Of a stretch of 11,032 bases of DNA, positions 1 to 7,221 are shown piece by piece. The stretch's first letter is position 1. Each line of letters starts with the position of its first letter. The stretch spans positions 1 to 11,032 of the forward strand of contig CAKUUG010000048.1 in assembly GCA_934692665.1 (NCBI GenBank), given 5' to 3'. The notes under the pieces were generated by a model. The model made no database searches. It saw only the letters and a list, made by a program, of their open reading frames with translations, and was not told the origin of the DNA. Made by a program: the position numbers and the translations under genes. Source of the stretch: an uncultured Candidatus Melainabacteria bacterium. GTDB lineage: Bacteria; Cyanobacteriota; Vampirovibrionia; Gastranaerophilales; Gastranaerophilaceae.

Positions 1-297
1 AATCAAATCAGCATCGTCGTAAGCAGTCAAAACAATAATTCTTGTTTTTAAATTTAGTTTTTGAATTTCAGCAATTGCATTGATACCATCCATTTCCGGC
101 ATGTTTACATCCATCAATACAATGTCCGGTTGATATTTTTTAATCAAAGAGATTGCAACATTGGCATTTCCGGCATTTGCAATAACTTCATAATCGTTTT
201 CTAAATTCACAAGTTCTCTTACACCCGAAGCATGTTCGTACTTGTCATCTACGACAATGACTTTTTGCTTTCTTTTAAAATCAAGTGTTCTTCTCAT
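1..297 (-). CDS. Response regulator, N-terminal receiver domain (partial, runs off left edge)
   Basis: The visible 99 residues are an almost complete CheY-like receiver domain. They show the acidic pair D17-D18 after a hydrophobic strand (VIVVDD), the phospho-acceptor D63 in LMDVNMPEMDG, and the conserved threonine T91 in IVLTAYDD. In this family a histidine kinase phosphorylates the aspartate and the output domain then acts, usually on DNA. The output domain lies beyond position 1, so the class is unknown. The LTAYDD end and the helix before it are reminiscent of NarL/FixJ-type regulators, but that is a weak inference. The ATG at 297 is preceded on the minus strand by a strong GGAGGGG ribosome binding site, only a few bases away. 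No kinase gene is visible in the window. Receiver identity is secure; the protein's target is not. Confidence 0.9.
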   Translation of the reverse strand, partial: MRRTLDFKRKQKVIVVDDKYEHASGVRELVNLENDYEVIANAGNANVAISLIKKYQPDIVLMDVNMPEMDGINAIAEIQKLNLKTRIIVLTAYDDADLI

Positions 298-430
298 TAC
301 CCCTCCAAAAAGTATATTTTTTTAAATTTAATTCGATTTATGTACTCTACAATTATGAATATACTTCTTTTAGGCGGTTTATTCATCAAGCCAAGGATTG
401 AGATTTAAGTTATTTGTTGCACTTCTTTGT

Positions 431-446
431 ATCTAAACCTTTAGAT
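431..446. repeat. Perfect 7-2-7 palindrome, possible operator
   Basis: ATCTAAA and TTTAGAT flank a CC centre, a perfect inverted repeat of 16 bp. It lies in the gap between the response regulator and pckA. It has no T-tract directly after it and is AT-rich, so it is a poor terminator. A binding site for a dimeric regulator is a reasonable guess. It sits about 135 bases upstream of the response-regulator start, where an upstream control site could be. Confidence 0.5.
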
Positions 447-448
447 TT

Positions 449-478
449 AGAAACACAAAAATCCACAAATATCCACAA
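449..478 (+). repeat. Three tandem 10-bp repeats with DnaA-box-like cores
   Basis: Three consecutive 10-base units begin at 449, 459 and 469 and fit the consensus ANAWMCACAA, with the third unit ATATCCACAA. The 9-mer at 469-477 differs at one position from the classical DnaA box TTATCCACA, and the one at 459-467 at two. The first unit (449) is more diverged. Spacing of one helical turn puts all units on the same face of the DNA, as in regulator or iteron arrays. The sequence is followed by an A7T7-like tract. The repeat is seen directly; any binding by DnaA is inference. Confidence 0.5.
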
Positions 479-581
479 AAAAATTTTTTTCGTTTTGTCA
501 AGATAGTAGTCTTTTTAATTTAGTATTCAACCGTTTTGACGATATTTTGAATAAAGCATATAGATGAATTGAAAATCGCAT

Positions 582-609
582 AAAAAAAGACGGAAGTTTC
601 CTCCCGCCT
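582..609 (-). terminator. Rho-independent terminator of pckA
   Basis: Read on the minus strand, AGGCGGGA pairs with TTCCGTCT (8 bp, two G-U pairs) around a six-base loop, followed directly by seven T. The hairpin starts about 20 bases after the pckA stop codon, which is the expected arrangement for an intrinsic terminator. Confidence 0.85.
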
Positions 610-630
610 CTTTCGTTTTGTAATTTTAAA

Positions 631-2229
631 TTACACTTTAGCAACAGCTTTTGGACCAGCTGAAACGATTTCAGATGGCATGTTTGGATATTTTGTTGCA
701 AAGTTGTCAGCGAACATTTGAGCAAGTTTGTTTGCTTGTTCATCATAAGCTGCTTTATCAGCCCACATTCCTCTAGCATCAAGCATTTCATCAGGAACAT
801 TCGGACAAGATGTTGGATAGTCAACATTGAATACATCATGGTGTTTGAATTCGATATTGTCAAATGTACCGTTCAATGCAGCTGTAACCATTGCACGAGT
901 GTAAGCTAATTTCATACGTTTAGCACCCATAGAAGCTGAGCCGCCAGCCCAACCTGTATTTACTAAGTAAACTTTAGTACCATATTGGTCTAGTTTGTCA
1001 CCTAGCATTTTTGCATAAACGCTAGCATCCATTGGCATGAATGGTTCGCCGAATAATGTTGAGAATGTTGGTTGAGGTTCAGTAACGCCTCTTTCTGTAC
1101 CAGCTAATTTAGAAGTGAAACCTGTTACAAAGTGGTACATTGCAGCGTTTTTGTCTAATCTTGAGATTGGAGGCAATACGCCGAATGCATCAGCTGTCAA
1201 GAATACAACAACTTTTGGAATACCACCCATAGATGGGATTTGAGAATTGTTGATGTATTCAACAGGGTAACCTACACGAGTGTTTTCTGTTAAAGAACCA
1301 TCGTTGAAATCAAATTCACGAGTAGCATCGTCCATAACAACGTTTTCTACTAATGAACCAAATTTGATAGCGTTGTAGATATCAGGTTCATTTTCAGCAG
1401 AAAGGTTGATACATTTTGCATAACATCCGCCTTCAAAGTTGAATACGCCATCTGGTGACCAACCGTGTTCATCATCACCGATTAATTTTCTTGATGGGTC
1501 AGCTGACAATGTTGTTTTACCTGTTCCTGAAAGACCAAAGAATACAGCTGTTTCATGAGTTTCTGGGTCCATATTTGCACTACAGTGCATTGGAAGAACG
1601 TTTTTCTTTGTCATGATGTAGTTCATTGTAGCGAATACTGATTTTTTGATTTCGCCTGAGTATTGAGAACCACAAATGATGATTATGTGAGCTTCATAAT
1701 CGATTGCGATACAAGCTTCTGAATTTACGCCGTCAACTTCAGGATCACATTTGAAACCTGGAGCACAAAGAATTGTGTAATCAGCTTCGCCATAGTTAGC
1801 CAATTCTTCTGCTGTTGGTCTGATTAATAATTGGTGAATGAAAAGGTTTTGAGAAGCCATTTCATTGATTACTCTGAATTTTTGAGTGTATTTTTTATCT
1901 GCACCTGCAAAACCATCGAAGATAAATACTTCTCTGTTTTGTAAGTATGATGCGATTTTTCCTTTAATTGAGTTGAATTTTTCTCTTGAGATTGGTCTGT
2001 TTACTTTACCCCAAGCGATATCGTTGTGGATTGCTTCAGTATCAACGATAAATTTATCTTTAGGAGAACGACCTGTGTATTTACCAGTTGTTACAACTAA
2101 AGCACCTGTGTTTGATAGTTTTCCTTCACCTAATCTTAATGCTGCTTCAGTTAATTGAGCAGGAGTAAGGTTGCGGTAAACTGCTTTTGGTCCAATGATA
2201 CCAAATTTTTCGATTCCGTATGTTTCCAT
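631..2229 (-). CDS. pckA: Phosphoenolpyruvate carboxykinase (ATP)
   Basis: A 532-residue protein of the normal length for ATP-dependent PEP carboxykinase (EC 4.1.1.49), which interconverts oxaloacetate plus ATP with phosphoenolpyruvate, CO2 and ADP in the cytosol. Family marks are visible in order: RSPKDK (54-59), involved in substrate binding; MHCSAN (214-219); the kinase-1a/P-loop GLSGTGKTTLS (232-242) with K238; the metal-binding kinase-2 region LIGDDEHGW (249-257); and the TENTRVGYP segment (314-322) carrying a conserved arginine. The P-loop form identifies the ATP-using rather than the GTP-using family. The ATG is preceded by a consensus AAGGAGG at good spacing, and a terminator follows the stop. 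It is therefore probably its own transcription unit, although no clear terminator separates it from cdaA upstream. In a fermenting organism it may run toward oxaloacetate and make ATP; that direction is inference. Confidence 0.98.
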   Translation of the reverse strand: METYGIEKFGIIGPKAVYRNLTPAQLTEAALRLGEGKLSNTGALVVTTGKYTGRSPKDKFIVDTEAIHNDIAWGKVNRPISREKFNSIKGKIASYLQNREVFIFDGFAGADKKYTQKFRVINEMASQNLFIHQLLIRPTAEELANYGEADYTILCAPGFKCDPEVDGVNSEACIAIDYEAHIIIICGSQYSGEIKKSVFATMNYIMTKKNVLPMHCSANMDPETHETAVFFGLSGTGKTTLSADPSRKLIGDDEHGWSPDGVFNFEGGCYAKCINLSAENEPDIYNAIKFGSLVENVVMDDATREFDFNDGSLTENTRVGYPVEYINNSQIPSMGGIPKVVVFLTADAFGVLPPISRLDKNAAMYHFVTGFTSKLAGTERGVTEPQPTFSTLFGEPFMPMDASVYAKMLGDKLDQYGTKVYLVNTGWAGGSASMGAKRMKLAYTRAMVTAALNGTFDNIEFKHHDVFNVDYPTSCPNVPDEMLDARGMWADKAAYDEQANKLAQMFADNFATKYPNMPSEIVSAGPKAVAKV

Positions 2230-2255
2230 TTTTCCTCCTTATTGGATATAATACG

Positions 2256-2284
2256 TGTATATTTTACAACAATTATAAAATCAA
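2256..2284 (-). promoter_or_regulatory. Candidate promoter of pckA
   Basis: On the minus strand a TTGATT box (2279-2284) is separated by 17 bases from a TATACA box (2256-2261), each matching four of six sigma-70 consensus positions. It lies in the 79-base gap between cdaA and pckA, about 27 bases before the pckA start. A TATTAT closer to the gene is a better -10 but has no matching -35. The call is tentative. Confidence 0.35.
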
Positions 2285-2308
2285 TGCTATATTTTTTCAA
2301 AAATCGAG

Positions 2309-3217
2309 TTAATTTTTTCCAAAAATATTGTCGAATTTTATAAAACTTTTTTCATGATGAGATTTTTCTTCTTGTTTGTAACCCAAAATCCTTATTAAAT
2401 CGGCTTTCAATTTTCCTAAATCATCGTATTTTTTGAGTATTCCATCTATTGCAACGCTAACATCCCCTGTTTCTTCTGAAACAACAATACAAGCACAATC
2501 AGAATAAACTTCAGAAACGCCGATTGCGGCTCTGTGGCGTGTTCCATATCTCCAAGAAAGTTTAGGGTCTTCTGTTAAAGGTAACAACACCCCTGCTGAT
2601 ATTATTTTGTCATCACGAATGACAACAGCACCGTCATGAAGAGGGGTTTTCGGGAAAAATATTGTCAAAAGCAACTCTTGAGAAATATCTGCGTTCAATT
2701 TTACTCCGACATCGAGTTCGGCTAGAGAATTTGTGTCTTTTTGCAAAACAATCAAACCTCCGGTTTTTGATTTTGAAAGGTATTTTATTGCTTCTATAAG
2801 CTCTTTTGCAACATCAATTACTTTTTCATTGTCTATTGGTGTATCGTTTGCGAAAAACTTTTCAAACAGATTTCCTTGTCCGATATATCCCAAAAACCTT
2901 CTCAATTCAGGCTGAAATATCACAATAAGAGCAAAAGCAACGATTGAAACCAAAGTTTTTAAAAATACACCGAATATATGCAGGTTGATTTTGATTAATA
3001 ATTCTGAAATCCCCCACATAACCACCAAAACAAGAGAACCTCTCACAAGTTTTTCACTTTGTGTACCTTTGATGAATTTTTGGTAAATATAGTACAAAAC
3101 AAAAGTTAAAATAATAACTTCTACAACATTTACCGTAATTCCCACTTTATCAATTTCTTTGAAAAAAGTTTGAAATTGGTTCATCAAAAAAACATCAAAA
3201 TTAGTAAAAAAATTCAT
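2309..3217 (-). CDS. cdaA: Diadenylate cyclase, CdaA type
   Basis: A membrane-anchored enzyme that condenses two ATP into cyclic di-AMP, a second messenger linked to potassium and osmolyte balance and to wall integrity. The N-terminal region has hydrophobic segments at about 28-45, 60-75 and 82-101. The linker FQPELRRFLGYIG (101-113) typical of CdaA comes next, then the DAC domain with the two signature motifs: DGA in HDGAVVI (195-197) and GTRHR (225-229). Both active-site motifs are intact. At 302 residues it is slightly longer than the usual approximately 270, with a Lys/His/Glu-rich tail after about 280 that I cannot assign. It starts nine bases after the lysA stop, with an AGAGG ribosome site overlapping that gap, so the two are almost surely co-transcribed. 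In Firmicutes the usual neighbours are cdaR and glmM; neither is present here. Confidence 0.96.
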   Translation of the reverse strand: MNFFTNFDVFLMNQFQTFFKEIDKVGITVNVVEVIILTFVLYYIYQKFIKGTQSEKLVRGSLVLVVMWGISELLIKINLHIFGVFLKTLVSIVAFALIVIFQPELRRFLGYIGQGNLFEKFFANDTPIDNEKVIDVAKELIEAIKYLSKSKTGGLIVLQKDTNSLAELDVGVKLNADISQELLLTIFFPKTPLHDGAVVIRDDKIISAGVLLPLTEDPKLSWRYGTRHRAAIGVSEVYSDCACIVVSEETGDVSVAIDGILKKYDDLGKLKADLIRILGYKQEEKSHHEKSFIKFDNIFGKN

Positions 3218-3226
3218 CTTGCCTCT

Positions 3227-4567
3227 TTAATTTTTGTATCTGGTTGGAATTACGTCGTTTTGAACTAATTGTTCAAGGGTTTGTCTTTTTACAATAATAT
3301 CGCTTTCGCCATTATTAATCAACACCATTGCAGGCTTTAAAATGCAGTTGTAATTAGATGACATAGAATAACAATAAGCTCCCGTATCATAAACACAAAG
3401 AACATCTCCTGCTTTTGGTTCATTGAGTAATATGTCTTTAATTAAAACATCACCTGATTCGCAGAATTTTCCCGCAACAGTCACTTGTTCAAAATTTTCT
3501 TCAAATTTTGCATTCGCAATTTCTGCTTCGTATTTTGCTTGGTACATAGAAGGTCTGGGATTGTCCGCCATACCGCCATCAATAGCAATGTATTTTTTGT
3601 TTAGTTCTTTTATTGTTTTTGATGAACCTATTGTATACAAAGTAAAACCCGCAGAACACACCAAAGACCTTCCCGGTTCAATATACAAAACCGGTTCTTT
3701 TAAATCGAATTTTTTACAATGAAGCAAAATAGAATCAATTATTGCATCTGCAATTTCAAAAACAGTCGGAGGAGCGTCTTCTTTTGTATAAGTAATACCC
3801 AAACCGCCGCCCAGATTGATTTCTGAAAGTTCGATTCCAAATTTGTCTTTTATTCTTTTTATTTGTTCAAGAAGAATTTTTGCTTCGTCAAAATAAACTC
3901 TCGTCTCAAAAATTTGAGAGCCGATATGTGCGTGGAGTCCTACTAATTTTAGGTTTTTGTAGTCATTCAAGATTTTTTCTATTGCATCATCCAGCATATT
4001 TAGGTCAAAGCCGAATTTTGAATCTGTTTGTCCTGTTTTTATATATTCGTGAGTATGACACTCAATCCCCGGAGTAATCCTAAGATGGATTTTTTGGGTT
4101 TTATTTTTTGTTTTTGCGATTTCGTTTAGTTTTTCTAATTCATAAAAATTGTCTACACTGAAATGGTCAATATCAGCATCCATTGCAAACGACATTTCTT
4201 CAATTGATTTGTTGTTTCCATTAAATGAAACTTTGTTTAATTCAATTCCTGCATTTAAAAGCGTAAAAATTTCACCTGCCGAAACAACATCAAACCCAAA
4301 ACCCATATTATGAAAGATTTTTGCAATAGCACTAGTCATAAGAGCTTTAGATGCAAAAGTCATTTTCGTCTTTGGATAGCGAGAAAATGCTTCTTTGTAG
4401 TCGTTTGCCATTTTTGATAAAGTAACTTCATCAATTACATACAAAGGTGTTTTGTAATTTTTTGCAAGCTCAACAATATCTATTCCTGATATTTCAAGAT
4501 TTCCTGATAGATTTCTTGTTGTTGTGATAGGTTTTACATTTTGATTGGGAAAAAAATTCTCTTGCAT
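3227..4567 (-). CDS. lysA: Diaminopimelate decarboxylase
   Basis: A PLP-dependent fold-type III enzyme that decarboxylates meso-diaminopimelate to lysine (EC 4.1.1.20), the last step of lysine synthesis. With the start I prefer it has 446 residues. Visible marks: the PLP lysine in FASKA (K74), HIGSQ (H214), the phosphate-binding GGGLG (253-257), EPGRS (297-301), the substrate-site CESGD (C369) and DTGAYCYSMSS with Y398. The frame stays open a further 36 codons upstream, to an ATG at 4675. That extension is hydrophobic, overlaps the divergent gene and lacks a ribosome site. The ATG at 4567 has TAGGAG four bases away and a promoter just upstream, so it is the likely start. The gene leads a two-gene unit with cdaA. 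Arginine decarboxylase relatives share the fold, but the motif set and length fit LysA. Confidence 0.96.
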   Translation of the reverse strand: MQENFFPNQNVKPITTTRNLSGNLEISGIDIVELAKNYKTPLYVIDEVTLSKMANDYKEAFSRYPKTKMTFASKALMTSAIAKIFHNMGFGFDVVSAGEIFTLLNAGIELNKVSFNGNNKSIEEMSFAMDADIDHFSVDNFYELEKLNEIAKTKNKTQKIHLRITPGIECHTHEYIKTGQTDSKFGFDLNMLDDAIEKILNDYKNLKLVGLHAHIGSQIFETRVYFDEAKILLEQIKRIKDKFGIELSEINLGGGLGITYTKEDAPPTVFEIADAIIDSILLHCKKFDLKEPVLYIEPGRSLVCSAGFTLYTIGSSKTIKELNKKYIAIDGGMADNPRPSMYQAKYEAEIANAKFEENFEQVTVAGKFCESGDVLIKDILLNEPKAGDVLCVYDTGAYCYSMSSNYNCILKPAMVLINNGESDIIVKRQTLEQLVQNDVIPTRYKN

Positions 4568-4604
4568 AATACTCCTATAGTTAGCTTGCTTTAATTCTAT
4601 GATG

Positions 4605-4633
4605 ATTATAACATAGAAGAAAAGATATTTAAA
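4605..4633 (-). promoter_or_regulatory. Sigma-70-type promoter of lysA-cdaA
   Basis: On the minus strand a perfect TATAAT (4605-4610) lies 17 bases from TTTAAA (4628-4633). Transcription would begin near 4598, giving a leader of about 30 bases before the lysA ATG at 4567. This supports 4567 over the longer frame starting at 4675, which would begin upstream of the promoter. The 76-base divergent gap must also drive the plus-strand pair, but I see no equally good promoter in that direction. Confidence 0.7.
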
Positions 4634-4643
4634 AGGTAATAAA

Positions 4644-5657
4644 ATGGAAAATAAAATAACTCTAAAAAATATCATCTGTTTTGTTTTGGTTGTTGCAATA
4701 TTGTTGCTCGCTATTTATTCTATTGATATTTTGCTATTGTTGTTTGCATCTTTTGTAATCACTTGTGCAATAAATCCTATGATTAACAAATTAGAAGCAA
4801 AAATGCCCAGAATTTGGGCAGTTGTTTTGATATTGTTGATTATGATTTTAGCAAGTTTGGTTGTTTTGATACCTTTAATCAGCATTTGCATTGATGAAAC
4901 AGTTAGTTTTGTAAATAATTTTCCAAATTTAATAGACAGATTTGACGAAATTTTAAATTTCAAAGTATTTAATCAATCCATTTCGTCTTATATTACTTTT
5001 GATTCTCTAAAAGAACCTATAACTCAAAGTTCAAAATTTTTAATAGAAAATTCTATAATGGCAGGAAAAGGTATCGCCGGATTCTTGACTACATTTTTTG
5101 CAATGGCAATTATAGTTTTTTATTTTGCTTATGACGAAAAAAGACTAACAGACAAATTTATAGAATTTTTTCCTAAAAAAAATAAAGAAAAAGCAAAAAA
5201 AATCCTTGATTCTATTTCTCAAAAAGTAGGAAATTACGTTTTTGCACAAGGTATTGCGATGGTTTTTGTCGGAGTTTTGACGACTATCGGACTTTTATTT
5301 TTGAAAAACGACCACGCATTTTTGTTGGGATTGATTACATGTTTGTTTGATATTATTCCTGTTATCGGCCCAACGGTCGCTATTTCGATTGGTTTGGTGA
5401 CGAGTATATCGGGTGGTTTTGCTTGTATAATTTTGACTTTTTTGGTTTATATTATCGCACAATGGGCCCAAAACCAGTTTCTACGCCCGATTGTGTTTGG
5501 CAAATTGTTAAACATGCACCCTTTAATGATAATCATTGCTCTTTTAGTAGGAGCTAGATTTTTGGGTGTTTGGGGTGTGATATTAGCACCTGCAATGGCT
5601 TCTGTTGTCTGCATTTTGGTTGATGAATTATATTTAGACAAAATCAACAAGAAATAA
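4644..5657 (+). CDS. AI-2E family (PF01594-type) membrane transporter
   Basis: A 337-residue polytopic inner-membrane protein with hydrophobic segments at about 9-27, 28-45, 57-82, 142-163, 200-220, 225-252, 258-275 and 295-326. The family pattern is clear: a variable soluble loop after the third segment (85-135), then the conserved C-terminal half with FDIIPVIGP (235-243), QNQFLRPIVFGKLLNMHPL (276-294) and GARFLGVWGVILAPAMA (303-319). Members are named after TqsA, an autoinducer-2 exporter, but others are sodium/proton antiporters or unknown, so the substrate here cannot be deduced. The start has an AAAAGG site seven bases upstream. It diverges from lysA and is followed seven bases later by the radical SAM gene, so the two probably share a transcript. 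Confidence 0.92.
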   Translation: MENKITLKNIICFVLVVAILLLAIYSIDILLLLFASFVITCAINPMINKLEAKMPRIWAVVLILLIMILASLVVLIPLISICIDETVSFVNNFPNLIDRFDEILNFKVFNQSISSYITFDSLKEPITQSSKFLIENSIMAGKGIAGFLTTFFAMAIIVFYFAYDEKRLTDKFIEFFPKKNKEKAKKILDSISQKVGNYVFAQGIAMVFVGVLTTIGLLFLKNDHAFLLGLITCLFDIIPVIGPTVAISIGLVTSISGGFACIILTFLVYIIAQWAQNQFLRPIVFGKLLNMHPLMIIIALLVGARFLGVWGVILAPAMASVVCILVDELYLDKINKK

Positions 5658-5664
5658 CAAAATT

Positions 5665-7221
5665 ATGGAAAAATTTTTGTACACAAGAATAGAAAAAAAT
5701 CCAAAAATCAACGTCTGGATGGCTTTTCCTGCGATAGAGAGTTTTGCTATGGCATCTGTCGGATATCTTTGTATCTTTAAAATGCTGGATTTGGATTCTG
5801 AATTGTTTGTCGAAAGAATCTACCAAGACACAAAAACAACCCAAATTCCACCTGATTATGTCCATGCAATGGGATTTTCCGTAAGTTTTGAAATAGATAT
5901 TTTAAATATCATAAAAATGCTAAAAAAATACGATATTCCGCTAAAAAGCAGTGAAAGAGATGAAACCCACCCAATAATTTTTGCAGGCGGGCCTGTTTTG
6001 ATGTCAAATCCAAAACCTTACGAAGAGTTTTTTGATTTTATTTCTATTGGAGAAATGAACTGCCTAAAGTCTGCAATGGAAGTGCTGAAAAACAAAGACG
6101 AAAAAACAAGAGATGAAATCTTAAAAGAACTCTCTTTGCTTGATGGAATTTATGTTCCAAAATTCCCTAAAAAAACAAAAATCACAAGAGACGATTTAGA
6201 AAAAGAAATATTTTACACACCGATTTTATCTGACAAAAGCTACTTTAAGGAAACTTTTGTTATAGAAATCGAAAGAGGCTGCCCAAAAATGTGCAATTTC
6301 TGTTTGGCAAGCTGGCTCAATATTCCTGTTCGATTCTTAAAGTACGAAAAAATAATAGAAGCAATCGAGCTTGGGCTTCAATATACAGACAAAATCGCAC
6401 TTTTAGGAGCTTATGTTGCAGGACATCCTGATTTTAGCAAGATTATTGATTTTATATCAAAAAAAATAGACGAAGGACGTGATATAGAGCTTTCTATCTC
6501 TTCTCTTAGAGCTGACTGGGTAGATGACAATTTGATTCAAACGCTTGTAAAATGCAAACAAAAAACTGCAACAATAGCGCTAGAAGCAGGAAGCCAAAGA
6601 CTCAGAGATTTGATTCAAAAAGATTTAACAGATGAACAAATCCTAAACACTATACATATCGCACAAAAAAATGGCTTAAAAGGTCTAAAAATCTACACAA
6701 TGTTGGGTTTGCCTACAGAAAATGAAGAAGATATAGAAGCTCTGATTAATTTGGCTCAAAAAATAAAAACCCAAATAAAAAAAGACGGGGGTAATTTTGA
6801 TATTACGTTGTCTGCTTCGACTTTTATTCCAAAAGCTCACACGCCTTTTGAATTAATGAAAAGAGAAGACAAAAAAAGTCTTGAAAATAAAATAAATTAC
6901 CTCAAAAAAACTTTTCACAAAATGGGTATAGACTTTAGAAGCCCAAGCATCGAATGGGATATTGTACAAACAAATTTGTCTATTTGTGAAGAAAATCTGA
7001 CAGATTTTTTGATTGAAGTATCGCAAAACGGCGGAAACTTGGGTGCTTTTAAACAATTGTGGCGTAAAAGAGAAAAAAGTAAAATAGGAACTCTATCGGC
7101 TGACGCCTATAAAGCCCCTATTAATAACACCAAAACTCCCATTTGGGATAAAATTATTGAAAACGATTCTTCTGCCCTTAAAAACAAGCGACAAAAAGAA
7201 CTGTTAGAAATTCTGAATTAG
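5665..7221 (+). CDS. Radical SAM protein with B12-binding-like N-terminal domain
   Basis: A 518-residue protein. Residues about 1-130 look like a Rossmann-type cobalamin-binding-like domain (HAMGFSVSFE near 67-76, then PIIFAGGPVLMSNPKPYEEF near 103-122). I see no DxHxxG cobalamin-ligand motif. The radical SAM core begins near 197, with the [4Fe-4S] cysteines C206, C210 and C213 in GCPKMCNFC (the CX3CX2C pattern). It continues through SISSLRADW (277-285) and IALEAGSQRLRD (304-315). This resembles the N-terminal part of the large B12-binding radical SAM group (TIGR03960-like), for which no reaction is established to my knowledge. There is no obvious ribosome site in the seven-base gap after the transporter, so translation is probably coupled. 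Its stop overlaps the stop of the convergent gene. The fold is secure; the function is unknown. Confidence 0.88.
   Translation: MEKFLYTRIEKNPKINVWMAFPAIESFAMASVGYLCIFKMLDLDSELFVERIYQDTKTTQIPPDYVHAMGFSVSFEIDILNIIKMLKKYDIPLKSSERDETHPIIFAGGPVLMSNPKPYEEFFDFISIGEMNCLKSAMEVLKNKDEKTRDEILKELSLLDGIYVPKFPKKTKITRDDLEKEIFYTPILSDKSYFKETFVIEIERGCPKMCNFCLASWLNIPVRFLKYEKIIEAIELGLQYTDKIALLGAYVAGHPDFSKIIDFISKKIDEGRDIELSISSLRADWVDDNLIQTLVKCKQKTATIALEAGSQRLRDLIQKDLTDEQILNTIHIAQKNGLKGLKIYTMLGLPTENEEDIEALINLAQKIKTQIKKDGGNFDITLSASTFIPKAHTPFELMKREDKKSLENKINYLKKTFHKMGIDFRSPSIEWDIVQTNLSICEENLTDFLIEVSQNGGNLGAFKQLWRKREKSKIGTLSADAYKAPINNTKTPIWDKIIENDSSALKNKRQKELLEILN

Larger units (their letters stand above)
298..580. 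other. Gene-free stretch between response regulator and pckA
   Basis: Apart from the palindrome (431-446) and the phased repeats (449-478), this AT-rich stretch shows no credible coding frame, tRNA or rRNA. It should hold the promoter of the minus-strand response regulator. I did not find a pair of -35/-10 boxes good enough to call. A homopolymeric A/T run is present near 477-490. Confidence 0.6.

Noticed and set aside
449..478. CRISPR array
   Set aside because: Three 10-base tandem units with no spacers and no cas genes.
298..580. Chromosome replication origin
   Set aside because: Only one or two near-matches to a DnaA box, no dnaN, gyrB or rnpA neighbours, and strand-skew could not be computed.
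498..863. Minus-strand open frame of 121 residues overlapping the end of pckA
   Set aside because: It lies in another frame over the pckA 3' end and its terminator, with low-complexity composition and no ribosome site.
1886..2158. Plus-strand open frames inside pckA, cdaA, lysA, the exonuclease and the HD gene
   Set aside because: They are antisense shadows of strongly supported genes, with no ribosome sites or recognisable domains.
2281..2310. Terminator after cdaA
   Set aside because: The ATTTTTTCAAAAAT inverted repeat is all A/T and lacks a stable stem, so I do not call it.
4568..4675. N-terminal extension of lysA to an ATG at 4675
   Set aside because: The added 36 residues are hydrophobic and unlike LysA, overlap the divergent gene, and start upstream of the likely promoter. 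The ATG at 4567 has a good ribosome site.
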